NCBI GenBank assembly: GCA_004212135.1
Contig: RXIE01000106.1
Location: 1-17,725 of the forward strand
Direction of reading: 5' to 3'
Source of the DNA: Candidatus Methanophagales archaeon ANME-1-THS
Lineage (GTDB): Archaea > Halobacteriota > Syntropharchaeia > Alkanophagales > Methanospirareceae
DNA length: 17,725 nt
Each line of letters begins with the position of its first letter. The first letter of the stretch is position 1. The notes beneath the pieces were generated by a model, which was given only the letters and a program-made list of their open reading frames with translations, was not told the DNA's origin and searched no databases. Position numbers and translations under genes: made by a program. Shown piece by piece: positions 1 to 7,201 of this stretch.

Positions 1-115
1 AGAAGAAAGGGAAAGAGAATAGCTGGTGAGACAACCATTTCTTCCATAATCAAATCAAGTAAGCTCTCTTTCTAAGGATTGCACTTAGAATGAGGAAAAA
101 TGGGAGGAAGTTATA

Positions 116-124
116 CTTTATATA
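116..124 (+). promoter_or_regulatory. TATA box upstream of the sirtuin gene
   Basis: The string CTTTATATA matches the archaeal TATA consensus closely. Initiation about 25 nt downstream would fall near 145-150 and leave a leader of roughly 100 nt before the sirtuin start at 247. That leader carries the two short palindromes at 167-186 and 215-233. The rest of 1-115 is A/T-rich and I see no gene in it. The TATA match is seen in the sequence; the use of this promoter is inferred. Confidence 0.5.
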
Positions 125-166
125 CAACAAAATTGCTTACGCTCCTATGCTACTTTCTTGGTAAAG

Positions 167-186
167 CTTCTTTCTTTAGAAAGAAG
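167..186. repeat. Perfect short palindrome in the sirtuin leader
   Basis: Arms of 9 bases (CTTCTTTCT and AGAAAGAAG) flank a two-base TT centre. The central TTTCTTTAGAAA is shared with the larger palindrome at 16100-16127 at the other end of the window. It could be a transcript hairpin, a terminator of an upstream gene, or a copy of a dispersed palindromic element. Confidence 0.55.
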
Positions 187-214
187 GTTTGAAACAAATT
201 TCTTTCCGAAAACG

Positions 215-233
215 CTTTCTTTCTTAAAGAAAG
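215..233. repeat. Second short palindrome in the sirtuin leader
   Basis: Arms of 8 bases (CTTTCTTT and AAAGAAAG) flank a three-base centre, ending 13 bases before the sirtuin ATG. It lies 28 bases after a similar palindrome of the same pyrimidine/purine composition. In RNA it would place a weak hairpin close to the ribosome entry site, so a role in translation is possible but only inferred. Confidence 0.45.
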
Positions 234-246
234 GGTTTGTTTAAAA

Positions 247-1011
247 ATGGAACTCCTTGAACGGCTCACTATCATCCCTGATCGAGCGCAGCAGGTGGTG
301 GTCCTCACCGGCGCGGGCATCTCAGCGGAGAGCGGAGTGCCGATCTTCAGAGGCACAGGATCGATGTGGGAGGATCCCCTCGCGCGGAGGTTAGCTGCCA
401 GGGCCGGTCCGCCCTGGAACACAAAAGCGACCTGGGAGTTTTACGAATGGAGACGAGCGCTCGTCGCTCGATGCGAGCCCAATACGGCTCATCGCACCCT
501 CGTGGCGATGGAATCATACTTCACAAACTTCTGTCTGATAACCCAGAATGTTGATGGTCTCCACCGACGTGCAGGTAGCAAGAACCTGCTGGAACTGCAT
601 GGCAACATGTGGCAGGGACGATGCCCCTCGGATGGTGCACTCGTTGACCTACCTGATACGCCGCTATCGAGTTTACCGCCTTATCATAGCTGCGGCACCG
701 CGTTACGCCCGCATGTCGTTCAATTTGGAGAACCGATCGACCCCACAATTTTAAGCGAATCCCTTAAAGCGAGTATGCGAGCTGATTTATTCTTTGTCAT
801 TGGCACCTCAGGTGTGGTTGCTCCAGCCCGTGATTTACCGCTCCTGGCGCTCAATAAGGGCGCGAAGGTCATCGAAATAAATAGGGAGGAAACCGTTTTA
901 ACGCCGCACGTTACGGTCTCAATCAGGGGCAAAGCTGCCGAGATACTGCCACGACTCTGGAACGAATTACTGGAAAAAGCTGGAGTACGCGATGCACCGA
1001 AACCTTATTAG
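247..1011 (+). CDS. cobB: Class III (SIRT5/CobB-like) NAD-dependent protein deacylase
   Basis: A 254-residue sirtuin, near the usual bacterial/archaeal length. It removes acyl groups from lysine using NAD and makes nicotinamide plus O-acyl-ADP-ribose in the cytoplasm. Visible motifs are the NAD loop GAGISAESG (22-30), TQNVDGLH (99-106), the catalytic His118 in ELHG, and PHVVQFGE (155-162). The pair Tyr66-x-x-Arg69 is the class III signature that binds negatively charged acyl groups such as succinyl, so desuccinylase activity is likely. The zinc site is degenerate: Cys126-x2-Asp129 and Tyr146/His147...Cys149 stand where four cysteines are usual; E. coli CobB also lacks one of the four. The start has only a weak AAAGGG upstream. 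An acetolactate decarboxylase follows 68 bases later. The family is certain; the acyl preference is inferred. Confidence 0.93.
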   Translation: MELLERLTIIPDRAQQVVVLTGAGISAESGVPIFRGTGSMWEDPLARRLAARAGPPWNTKATWEFYEWRRALVARCEPNTAHRTLVAMESYFTNFCLITQNVDGLHRRAGSKNLLELHGNMWQGRCPSDGALVDLPDTPLSSLPPYHSCGTALRPHVVQFGEPIDPTILSESLKASMRADLFFVIGTSGVVAPARDLPLLALNKGAKVIEINREETVLTPHVTVSIRGKAAEILPRLWNELLEKAGVRDAPKPY

Positions 1012-1079
1012 AAGCTGATGAGATACAACAACCAACAAACCTGGCCACTTCGCGGAAGCTCTATCTCGGGGTTGCGTGC

Positions 1080-1787
1080 ATGACCGGTTTCATACTGGGC
1101 GTGCTTGCAGGAGTATACCTACTCGATGGGTATGCTCTTGAGAAGCACGATGATAGTGTGACCCAGGTCTCGACCATCGATGCGCTCCTCAATGGCCTGT
1201 ATGACGGCGTGCTACCCTACGGCGAGTTGAAGCGGTCTGGCACCTTTGGTATTGGCACGTTTGAAGCTCTCGATGGCGAAATGGTTGCGTTAGATGGCAA
1301 TTTTTATCATGTTAAAGCTGATGGGGCTGTGTACAAGCTAGAGAACGCAGGAATGAATTATACCCAATTTCAGGACTATCTAGATGGCACGATGCGAGCG
1401 AAGAATATCTTTCACGCCGTTAAGCTCGAAGGCGCTTTTTATTCTGTGAAGACCCGAAGTGTTCCAAGGCAGGAGAAACCGTATCCCCCGTTAGTTGAAG
1501 TCACTGCTAACCAAACCATCTTTGAATTCAATGAGGTACGCGGCACCATCATTGGCTTTTACTGCCCGGATTACCTCGACGGGCTGAAGGTTCCGGGATA
1601 CCATCTGCATTTCATCACTGAGGACCGAACCGCAGGTGGACATGTGCTTGAATTTCGGGTGAAGGATGCCCAACTCTCGGTCGATTATAGTTCACAGATC
1701 CGGATCATTCTACCAGATACAGACGAATTTAATCGTCTCGATTTAACCGAAAGTAAAAAGGAAGAGATAGAAGAAGCGGAAAAGTGA
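1080..1787 (+). CDS. alsD: Alpha-acetolactate decarboxylase, probably exported or membrane-anchored
   Basis: A 235-residue protein that decarboxylates (S)-2-acetolactate to (R)-acetoin. The family core begins at QVSTIDALLNGLYDG (29-43), followed by GTFEALDGEM (59-68). The zinc ligands are His175, His177 and His188, with the 2 and 11 residue spacing of the Bacillus brevis enzyme; Arg126 fits the conserved active-site arginine. Residues 1-16 are hydrophobic. The frame stays open upstream of the ATG and adds SRKLYLGVAC just before it, which would complete a signal or anchor segment, yet no ATG, GTG or TTG lies there. The ATG at 1080 is therefore the only canonical start. The B. brevis enzyme also carries a secretion leader. 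The C-terminus is acidic and Glu/Lys-rich. No acetolactate synthase is nearby, so the acetolactate source is unseen. Confidence 0.9.
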   Translation: MTGFILGVLAGVYLLDGYALEKHDDSVTQVSTIDALLNGLYDGVLPYGELKRSGTFGIGTFEALDGEMVALDGNFYHVKADGAVYKLENAGMNYTQFQDYLDGTMRAKNIFHAVKLEGAFYSVKTRSVPRQEKPYPPLVEVTANQTIFEFNEVRGTIIGFYCPDYLDGLKVPGYHLHFITEDRTAGGHVLEFRVKDAQLSVDYSSQIRIILPDTDEFNRLDLTESKKEEIEEAEK

Positions 1788-1922
1788 GTGCCCATGGGCT
1801 AACCGTTGCGATGCAGTATCGCTGTTCCCGTGATCCGTGAATGCTCATTCTGTTCATACGTACCATAACTAAAACCCGTATCCAAAAAGTCTATCTGCTC
1901 CGAGAGCTCATCTTTTAGGTAG

Positions 1923-2369
1923 ATGACGATAAAAGTGCGAGCCGAAGTGACCGATGCAGATGCTGTCAGAACCTCCCTGGAGATCGAGTGCGATTCACTA
2001 ACCTGCGAACTCAAACAGATCGTGGTACGCGAGTTCGGTTCGTTTTTAGAGCGGACACTTTCTGACTGCGCAGGCCGGGATTCGGTTAAGCTGCTCGTCG
2101 ATGTTGCCAATGAAGAGGGAACGATCGCGATGATAGAAAGGGAGGGCACTTTATACGAGGATGATCTGAGACAGCTCAGTATACAGGATGCTTCGAGGTT
2201 CATCGAGCATTTCTGTGATGACCCGAGCATACCAGAGCAACTCTCTGCGAGCATTTTTGATGCTATTAAAGCTGTTTTTACCAGGAAAGGGTATACACTG
2301 CTCCGGTCTCGGCGCTACCATGATACCCGAATCAGTCTCTTCCGTCGGCTTGAAAAACACGAGTCATAA
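1923..2369 (+). CDS. Hypothetical protein upstream of the macrodomain gene
   Basis: I do not recognise this 148-residue protein. It is acidic in the first two thirds and basic at the end (LRSRRYHDTRISLFRRLEKH), has no membrane segment, and its N-terminus (MTIKVRAEV) reads like a beta strand of a small alpha/beta domain. The sequence AGGTAG just before the ATG may serve as a ribosome site. The stop TAA ends one base before the macrodomain ATG, which points to translational coupling. An overlapping reverse-strand ORF (1799-2254) is serine-rich and looks like a shadow. The 135 bases between the decarboxylase and this gene hold no clear terminator. Confidence 0.7.
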   Translation: MTIKVRAEVTDADAVRTSLEIECDSLTCELKQIVVREFGSFLERTLSDCAGRDSVKLLVDVANEEGTIAMIEREGTLYEDDLRQLSIQDASRFIEHFCDDPSIPEQLSASIFDAIKAVFTRKGYTLLRSRRYHDTRISLFRRLEKHES

Positions 2370-2370
2370 G

Positions 2371-2940
2371 ATGCTAAAAATGTCCGATGAACTGGTGATT
2401 AACCAGACCAGAATAACACTGATCCAGGGCGATATCACCAACCAGGATACAGACGCGATTGTGAACGCCGCGAATCCATCTTTGAGGGGCGGTGGCGGGG
2501 TCGATGGTGCGATTCACCGGGCAGGTGGACGAGCGATCCTGGACGAGTGCACAAGGATTGTAAAAAATCAAGGACCGTTGCAAACTGGAAAGGCGGTTCT
2601 CACGACCGGTGGCAATTTAAAGGCACGATACGTGATTCATACTGTTGGCCCAGTCTGGCACGGAGGGACGCAGAACGAAGCTGAGCTGCTCACCAGTGCG
2701 TATCAGAAAAGTCTGAGATTAGCCACCACACATGGCTTGAGCAGTATCTCATTTCCTTCGATCAGCACGGGCGCCTATGGCTATCCCGTGCAGGAAGCAG
2801 CCACCGTAGCACTCAGGGCTGTGGCTTTATTTCTCAAGCACGAACCAACTTCACTTCGAGAGATAATCTTCGTCCTCTTTGATTCCCGAACCTACCAGCA
2901 CTATCGCACTGCGTTAGAACAACTATCAGAAATGGTATAA
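2371..2940 (+). CDS. Macrodomain protein, O-acetyl-ADP-ribose deacetylase family (YmdB-like)
   Basis: A 189-residue single macrodomain. Visible elements are GDITNQDTDAIVNAAN (20-35) with the adenine-contacting Asp21 and the catalytic-loop asparagines, the glycine-rich loop GGGGVDGAIHRAGG (40-53), and the phosphate-binding STGAYGYP (132-139). YmdB/MacroD-type proteins hydrolyse O-acetyl-ADP-ribose and remove mono-ADP-ribose from acidic side chains. A longer ORF begins at 2188, but its extra 61 residues overlap the upstream gene and do not resemble the family. ATG 2371 sits one base after the upstream stop; ATG 2380 is an alternative. A sirtuin, the enzyme that makes O-acyl-ADP-ribose, lies about 1.4 kb upstream on the same strand. 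Confidence 0.92.
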   Translation: MLKMSDELVINQTRITLIQGDITNQDTDAIVNAANPSLRGGGGVDGAIHRAGGRAILDECTRIVKNQGPLQTGKAVLTTGGNLKARYVIHTVGPVWHGGTQNEAELLTSAYQKSLRLATTHGLSSISFPSISTGAYGYPVQEAATVALRAVALFLKHEPTSLREIIFVLFDSRTYQHYRTALEQLSEMV

Positions 2941-2960
2941 TAGCCTCGCTGGCTCGCCCT

Positions 2961-3024
2961 GCACTCTGAGGTCCTGATACGAACCGGCAGGCTCAGTGCA
3001 TTCTTTTGCTATCCGTTTTTTTTT
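2961..3024 (+). terminator. Probable terminator after the macrodomain gene
   Basis: An imperfect inverted repeat (GCACTCTGAG at 2961-2970 against CTCAGTGC at 2992-2999) is followed by a run of nine T at 3016-3024. Oligo-T runs terminate archaeal transcription, so this fits the end of the operon that carries the sirtuin and macrodomain genes. Confidence 0.5.
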
Positions 3025-3032
3025 ATCGGTAC

Positions 3033-3041
3033 CTTTATATA
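3033..3041 (+). promoter_or_regulatory. TATA box of the sodium symporter gene
   Basis: CTTTATATA, identical to the box at 116-124. Initiation about 25 nt downstream would fall near 3062, leaving a leader of about 10 nt before the ATG at 3072. GAGG at 3060-3063 could act as a ribosome site if initiation is slightly earlier. Confidence 0.6.
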
Positions 3042-3071
3042 TCCTCTCTTCTTAAGGGCGAGGTATAACAA

Positions 3072-4373
3072 ATGCCTCGTGAGAAGTGGAGTTCCCGGAT
3101 TGGATTCTTGCTTGCCGGAATCGGGTCTGCGGTAGGGCTGGGAAACGTATGGCGGTTTCCGTATATCGCCGGCCAGAATGGCGGCGGTGCGTTTCTCATC
3201 CCCTATGTAATCTCCGTTGTTTTGCTCGGAATCCCGTTGATGATCCTCGAATTTGCCGTCGGTCGCCATTTCAAAGGCTCAATCGTTTCGTCGCTGAAGC
3301 GGATCAGGAAAGAGCTCAGATGGGTTGGTATGATCGTGATGATCGTCTCGGCACTGGTTCTCAGTTATTACCTGGTAATTACCGGCTGGACATTAGCATT
3401 TTTTTTGTTTACGCTCATTGGAACCAAGCTTGTCTTTGAAGATATTACTCAGAGCTACCTTTCACCCGTATTTTTTGCGATCGTGGGTGTTATCATGTCC
3501 GTCATTGTTGCGAGAGGTATAGGGCGCGGCATTGAGAAGACGAATAAGATAATGGTACCCGGCCTTGTCCTTCTTCTCGCCGTTATGGTCGTGTATGCAC
3601 TGACACTCCCCAACGCCATGGACGGTATCTCCTTTTACCTCACACCTGATTTTTCTAAACTGCTCGACTACTCTGTTTGGACGGCTGCGTTTGGTCAAGC
3701 GTTCTTCTCGCTCTCCGTGGGTTCAGGAATCCTTCTTACCTACGGGAGCTACCTTGACGAGCGGGTGAGTTTGGAAAGTAACACGAGTATCATAGCAGTC
3801 TTCGACACCCTTATTGCATTCATTAGTGGCCTTGTGGTATTCTCAATCGTATTCTCCTTCAACTTTGAACCAGCAGCAGGACCCCAACTCGCCTTCGCAA
3901 CCTTACCTCTTATATTCAAGGAAGCACCTTATGGCATCGTTTTAGGAGGCGTATTTTACCTTCTGCTCTTCTTTGCCGCATTGACTTCTGCGATTTCTAT
4001 GCTCGAGGTGGGAGTAGCAGTACTCATCGATGAAACCTCGATGAGCAGATTGAAAGCAGCCTCTCTCTTCTCAGGCATCCTTTTTGTCCTCGGATTTCCA
4101 GCCGCATTAAGTTATTCACGCATGAGTCTTCAGATCCTGAACACGCCGGTTCTTGATCTTATGGATCGTTTATTCGGTTCTCATGGAACTATCTTCACCG
4201 CTCTCCTCACCTCTGTCGCCGCTACCTGGTTCTGCGATAAAAGAACGATTGTGAATCAGATCAACAAAAATACCAACTGTAATTTGGGCGGATTTATCTT
4301 CTTCCTCCTGAAATATATCATTCCGCTCGCGCTCTTCTATGTCTTAGTTGCAAGCATCATATTTTATGAGTAG
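3072..4373 (+). CDS. Sodium-dependent transporter of the NSS (SNF/LeuT) family
   Basis: A 433-residue polytopic membrane protein of the neurotransmitter:sodium symporter family, which moves amino acids or similar small solutes into the cell with Na+. TM1 carries the family hallmark GSAVGLGNVWRFPY (18-31), with residues of the Na+ and substrate sites, followed by the glycine-rich GQNGGGAF. The stretch SVGSGILLTYGSY near residues 216-228 corresponds to the unwound part of TM6. I count about eleven hydrophobic segments, as in many prokaryotic members, which are shorter than the 12-TM animal proteins. It has its own TATA box and is convergent with the PLP enzyme gene. The substrate cannot be read from sequence. 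Confidence 0.93.
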   Translation: MPREKWSSRIGFLLAGIGSAVGLGNVWRFPYIAGQNGGGAFLIPYVISVVLLGIPLMILEFAVGRHFKGSIVSSLKRIRKELRWVGMIVMIVSALVLSYYLVITGWTLAFFLFTLIGTKLVFEDITQSYLSPVFFAIVGVIMSVIVARGIGRGIEKTNKIMVPGLVLLLAVMVVYALTLPNAMDGISFYLTPDFSKLLDYSVWTAAFGQAFFSLSVGSGILLTYGSYLDERVSLESNTSIIAVFDTLIAFISGLVVFSIVFSFNFEPAAGPQLAFATLPLIFKEAPYGIVLGGVFYLLLFFAALTSAISMLEVGVAVLIDETSMSRLKAASLFSGILFVLGFPAALSYSRMSLQILNTPVLDLMDRLFGSHGTIFTALLTSVAATWFCDKRTIVNQINKNTNCNLGGFIFFLLKYIIPLALFYVLVASIIFYE

Positions 4374-4447
4374 CTGAAAATCTATGATGAGATAAAAGTA
4401 GTGTAGTCTAGCGCGAAATTGACATTACGGAGACGAACAGCTCACTT

Positions 4448-5629
4448 TTACCAGTTTAAGGCCTGGTCCAGATCCGCTATGATGTCCTCTGCATCCTCGA
4501 CGCCGACCGAGAGCCGCACTATATCATCGGTTATCCCGACCTTCATCCTCACATCTCTGGGTAGACTCGCATGGGTCATCGATGCGGGATGTTGAATCAA
4601 GGTATCCACCGACCCGAGGCTCACGGCACGAGAACAGAGCTCAACGCGGTTCATGAGTTTGCGTCCAGCTTCCAGTCCGCCCTTAATACCAAACGAGAGC
4701 ATGCCACTGAACCCGCTCATCTGCTTCTTTGCAATTTCGTGCTGTGGATGACTCTTCAAGCCCGGATATCTGACCCACGCGATCTTCGGATGCGCCTCCA
4801 GGAACTGAGCCACCTCCATCGCATTGCGCGCGTGCTGTTCCATTCTCAGATGCAGGGTCTTCAAACCCCGGATGCATAACCACGCGTCAAGTGGCCCTAA
4901 GGTCGAGCCCATATTATTAACCACCGACCTCATGCTCTTCACTACTGCTCTGCCTCCGATAACCACGCCCCCTAACAGATCAGCATGGCCACCGATATAT
5001 TTGGTACTACTGTGAAGAACGATATCAGCACCTAAGGTCAACGGTCTCTGAAAGTAGGAGGTTGCAAACGTATTGTCCACGACCGAAAGCGCACCAATCT
5101 CTCGAGCCAGCTTTGATAGTTCCGCGATATCACAGATGGTCATGGTGGGGTTTGCGGGCGTCTCCAAGAAGAGCAGCTTCGTATTCTTCTTTATGCGTTG
5201 CTTCACTTCCTCGAGATCAGACGTATCAACGAAGCTGACCTCTATGCCGAATTTGGTGAGAATGGACGAGAAGAAGGTATAGGTAGAGCTGTAAACAACA
5301 TCGTTTGAGAGAAGATGATCACCCTTCTGTAACTGAGAAAGGGCAACTGCGGATATCGCAGCCATGCCAGACGAGAAGGTCTGACCGGTCTCGCCCTTTT
5401 CAAGAGCTGCCATCTTCTGCACGAAGACAGCGTGCGTGGGCGTGTTTGGCGCTACGCGGATATACGAATAGCCGCTCTCTTTACCACTGAACTGTGCTGC
5501 TGCCCGCTCCGCACTCTCGAATACAAAGGTCGAGGTTTGGTATATCGGCGTTGTATGCGCTCCGTAGAGCGGATCTGGTGCTTCTCCCGCATGCACACAG
5601 AGAGTACCAACTTTCATCTCCTTCTTCAT
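4448..5629 (-). CDS. PLP-dependent Cys/Met-metabolism enzyme (cystathionine gamma-synthase / gamma-lyase type)
   Basis: A 393-residue fold-type I PLP enzyme of the trans-sulfuration family, full length. The PLP lysine is Lys210 in HSSTKYIGGHADLLGG; Asp185 (VVDNTFAT) should contact the pyridine nitrogen; Tyr113 should stack on the ring; and Tyr56-x-Arg58 should bind the cofactor phosphate of the partner subunit. TFSSGMAA (84-91) forms part of the phosphate cup. Members include cystathionine gamma-synthase, cystathionine beta- and gamma-lyases, O-acetylhomoserine sulfhydrylase and methionine gamma-lyase. The sequence does not separate these securely, so I give no gene symbol. GGGGA lies about eight bases before the ATG. 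It is 88 bases downstream of two same-strand unknown genes. Confidence 0.92.
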   Translation of the reverse strand: MKKEMKVGTLCVHAGEAPDPLYGAHTTPIYQTSTFVFESAERAAAQFSGKESGYSYIRVAPNTPTHAVFVQKMAALEKGETGQTFSSGMAAISAVALSQLQKGDHLLSNDVVYSSTYTFFSSILTKFGIEVSFVDTSDLEEVKQRIKKNTKLLFLETPANPTMTICDIAELSKLAREIGALSVVDNTFATSYFQRPLTLGADIVLHSSTKYIGGHADLLGGVVIGGRAVVKSMRSVVNNMGSTLGPLDAWLCIRGLKTLHLRMEQHARNAMEVAQFLEAHPKIAWVRYPGLKSHPQHEIAKKQMSGFSGMLSFGIKGGLEAGRKLMNRVELCSRAVSLGSVDTLIQHPASMTHASLPRDVRMKVGITDDIVRLSVGVEDAEDIIADLDQALNW

Positions 5630-5717
5630 GATCTAGTCCCCATGTTAGTTTTATGCGTTTGATAAAGATAGATACTGGGTAAAGGAAGATCTTCGCTTCG
5701 GTTCCTCTCTTCACCGT

Positions 5718-6098
5718 TCATATCCCCAGTTCCTCTCGTGTTCGTTTCCAACTCTGCTCAAACTCCGCTCTTTCACTCGCTTTACCCCTCAACATCGTGA
5801 TATTGTACTTCGCGGATATCAGTTGGAGCAGGGTGGCGAAGAAATCGGCATGTAATCGATCCAATTCTTTTTTACAGTACGCTTCGCATCGCATTAATTG
5901 ATCCACTAGTTCTTGCGTTTTGTACTCACCTCTTCCCTCTAGCTGGTCGAGCACGAGATACAAGAAATAATCCAGACAATCGGCTAATAATCTGGCTTTA
6001 TGGGGATTCATTTGCTCGGAGCCTGTAAACTCTTGATAAATCTCCTTCTGCAACCTCACGATATGCTTCGTCAGTTCCAGAAGGTTTACGTTATCCAT
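5718..6098 (-). CDS. Hypothetical helical protein, weakly Spo0E-like N-terminus
   Basis: A 126-residue protein that should be almost entirely helical, with no membrane segment. The N-terminal part, with LQKEIY at 16-21 followed by an N...LLADCLDYFL pattern at 31-43, loosely resembles the two-helix Spo0E-type aspartyl-phosphatase hairpin with its S-x-x-LD motif. The resemblance is by eye and the Ser/Gln of that motif is not kept, so function should be treated as unknown. It begins 6 bases after the stop of the 159-residue gene on the same strand, and the two are very probably co-transcribed. Confidence 0.7.
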   Translation of the reverse strand: MDNVNLLELTKHIVRLQKEIYQEFTGSEQMNPHKARLLADCLDYFLYLVLDQLEGRGEYKTQELVDQLMRCEAYCKKELDRLHADFFATLLQLISAKYNITMLRGKASERAEFEQSWKRTREELGI

Positions 6099-6104
6099 TC
6101 GCCA

Positions 6105-6584
6105 TCATTTCGGTTTACCAAATTCCTGCGCGAGCGCTTCTTTAAACAGGGTCGCGAAATGCAGGAGCCGCTTCTCTCTGCAATTCCGGTATTTCTCTCC
6201 CAAACCTCGTTTTGCCTCCTCTACAATTCTGTCAAAGGCCGCGGGATCATGTATATCAACACCCCGATTGTCATAGTACAGTAAGAGCCGCTTTAAATGA
6301 ACTTCCGGATGCTGTTTGCTCCCCAGATAATAAGCGGTATACCTGATTTCTAAGCAATTGGATGATGGATCGATCCCGATAACTTCCAAATCCTGAGGAC
6401 AGGATTTCTGGAGTTTTTTAGCTAATTTGTCTTTACATTCCTCCCGAAAACTCTCATCAGTTTTTAGTTTTTCTACCATATCCTTTGGTATTCCCGAAAA
6501 ATCGTACGGGATTTTACATTGTATTTTCACACCCTTATACACTTCCTTGAAGATCACATCGTCCAAAAGTTCGCCCAGTTGCAT
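6105..6584 (-). CDS. Hypothetical protein, first gene of a two-gene unit
   Basis: I do not recognise this 159-residue protein. It is soluble, charged and mixed alpha/beta, with three cysteines (positions 23, 50 and 62 approximately) not arranged as a metal site. The start is well supported: a strong GGAGG ribosome site lies 7-9 bases upstream of the ATG (complement of 6591-6598). A possible TATA box is at 6731-6741, which would give a leader of over 100 nt. The following unknown gene starts 6 bases after its stop. Nothing in the neighbourhood suggests a pathway. Confidence 0.75.
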   Translation of the reverse strand: MQLGELLDDVIFKEVYKGVKIQCKIPYDFSGIPKDMVEKLKTDESFREECKDKLAKKLQKSCPQDLEVIGIDPSSNCLEIRYTAYYLGSKQHPEVHLKRLLLYYDNRGVDIHDPAAFDRIVEEAKRGLGEKYRNCREKRLLHFATLFKEALAQEFGKPK

Positions 6585-7201
6585 GGTATTCTTCCTCCAT
6601 TCAGATCAGCATACCTCGCTGCACCCTATGCATCAACGACGTGGCAGGCAGCTCAATTGCCCTAAAACAGCACGTTTGCTTCGTTTGATGACCGAGGTTT
6701 GCTGTTCATGCTGTTTGTTTATCCAAAGCGACTTATAAACTTTTCTCTTTTTTCTATCGCGTTTACGATCACAAAAGCGGCGATGGAAAAAGATTAGAAT
6801 GAGCAGGTAGATCTGGTTATACAACGGCTAAATCTCCGGTTAATCAAATGAAAGAGCGAATGCAGTTCATGCTCTCAAATCGGTACAAAATTGGAAAGAT
6901 GGCCCTGGTATTCGCTCTGTTACTCTTTCTCTGTTACTATGGATATCACAAGGGGGACCGGAACACCGGGGACCGGGACTGCAGGATCATCTGAATAATG
7001 CTGAATTGTCGCATTTCTGTTTGTGAAGCTCAGAAAAATAGAGCGGTATGCGAGCCTCATCTATCTTGGTGCACTCTTGCCCGATACTTGGTGCGACCAT
7101 TATAACGCTTTTAGAGAGCAGGAAAAAACCATATTCTTCGCAATGATAATTCCACCAGGGATACGGATAGCGCTCTCAACCGATTGTTCAGTCCCAGGTT
7201 T
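6585..7201. other. Long gene-poor stretch between divergently placed genes
   Basis: About 617 bases with no convincing long gene. On the reverse strand it holds the ribosome site and a candidate TATA (AGTTTATAAGT, 6731-6741) of the 159-residue gene. On the forward strand it holds a 48-codon ORF at 6848-6994 described separately. From 6995 to 7201 I see nothing supportable; a 73-codon forward ORF at 7023-7244 runs into the 3' end of the transport gene and has no family features. Confidence 0.5.
6848..6994 (+). CDS. Possible 48-residue single-span membrane microprotein
   Basis: The ORF reads as a basic N-terminus (KERMQFMLSNRYKIGK), a hydrophobic segment at about residues 18-32 (MALVFALLLFLCYYG), and a short charged tail rich in Gly, Asp and Arg. 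That layout is typical of a small inner-membrane peptide. A TATA-like GGTTATACA at 6815-6823 sits about 25 bases before the ATG, which would give an almost leaderless transcript. Against it, the tail is coded by a repeated GGGGACCGG unit, and chance ORFs of this size are common. ATG codons at 6860, 6869 and 6899 are alternatives. Confidence 0.3.
   Translation: MKERMQFMLSNRYKIGKMALVFALLLFLCYYGYHKGDRNTGDRDCRII

Noticed and set aside
167..233. CRISPR repeats
   Set aside because: Only two short, non-identical palindromes with one short gap; no regular repeat-spacer series and no cas genes in the window.
1799..2254. Reverse-strand ORF of 151 codons opposite the unknown gene upstream of the macrodomain
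   Set aside because: Its product is dominated by Ser and has no family features; the forward ORF has balanced composition and is coupled to the macrodomain gene.
2188..2370. Upstream extension of the macrodomain ORF
   Set aside because: The extra 61 residues overlap the preceding gene in another frame and do not look like macrodomain; ATG 2371 directly follows the preceding stop.
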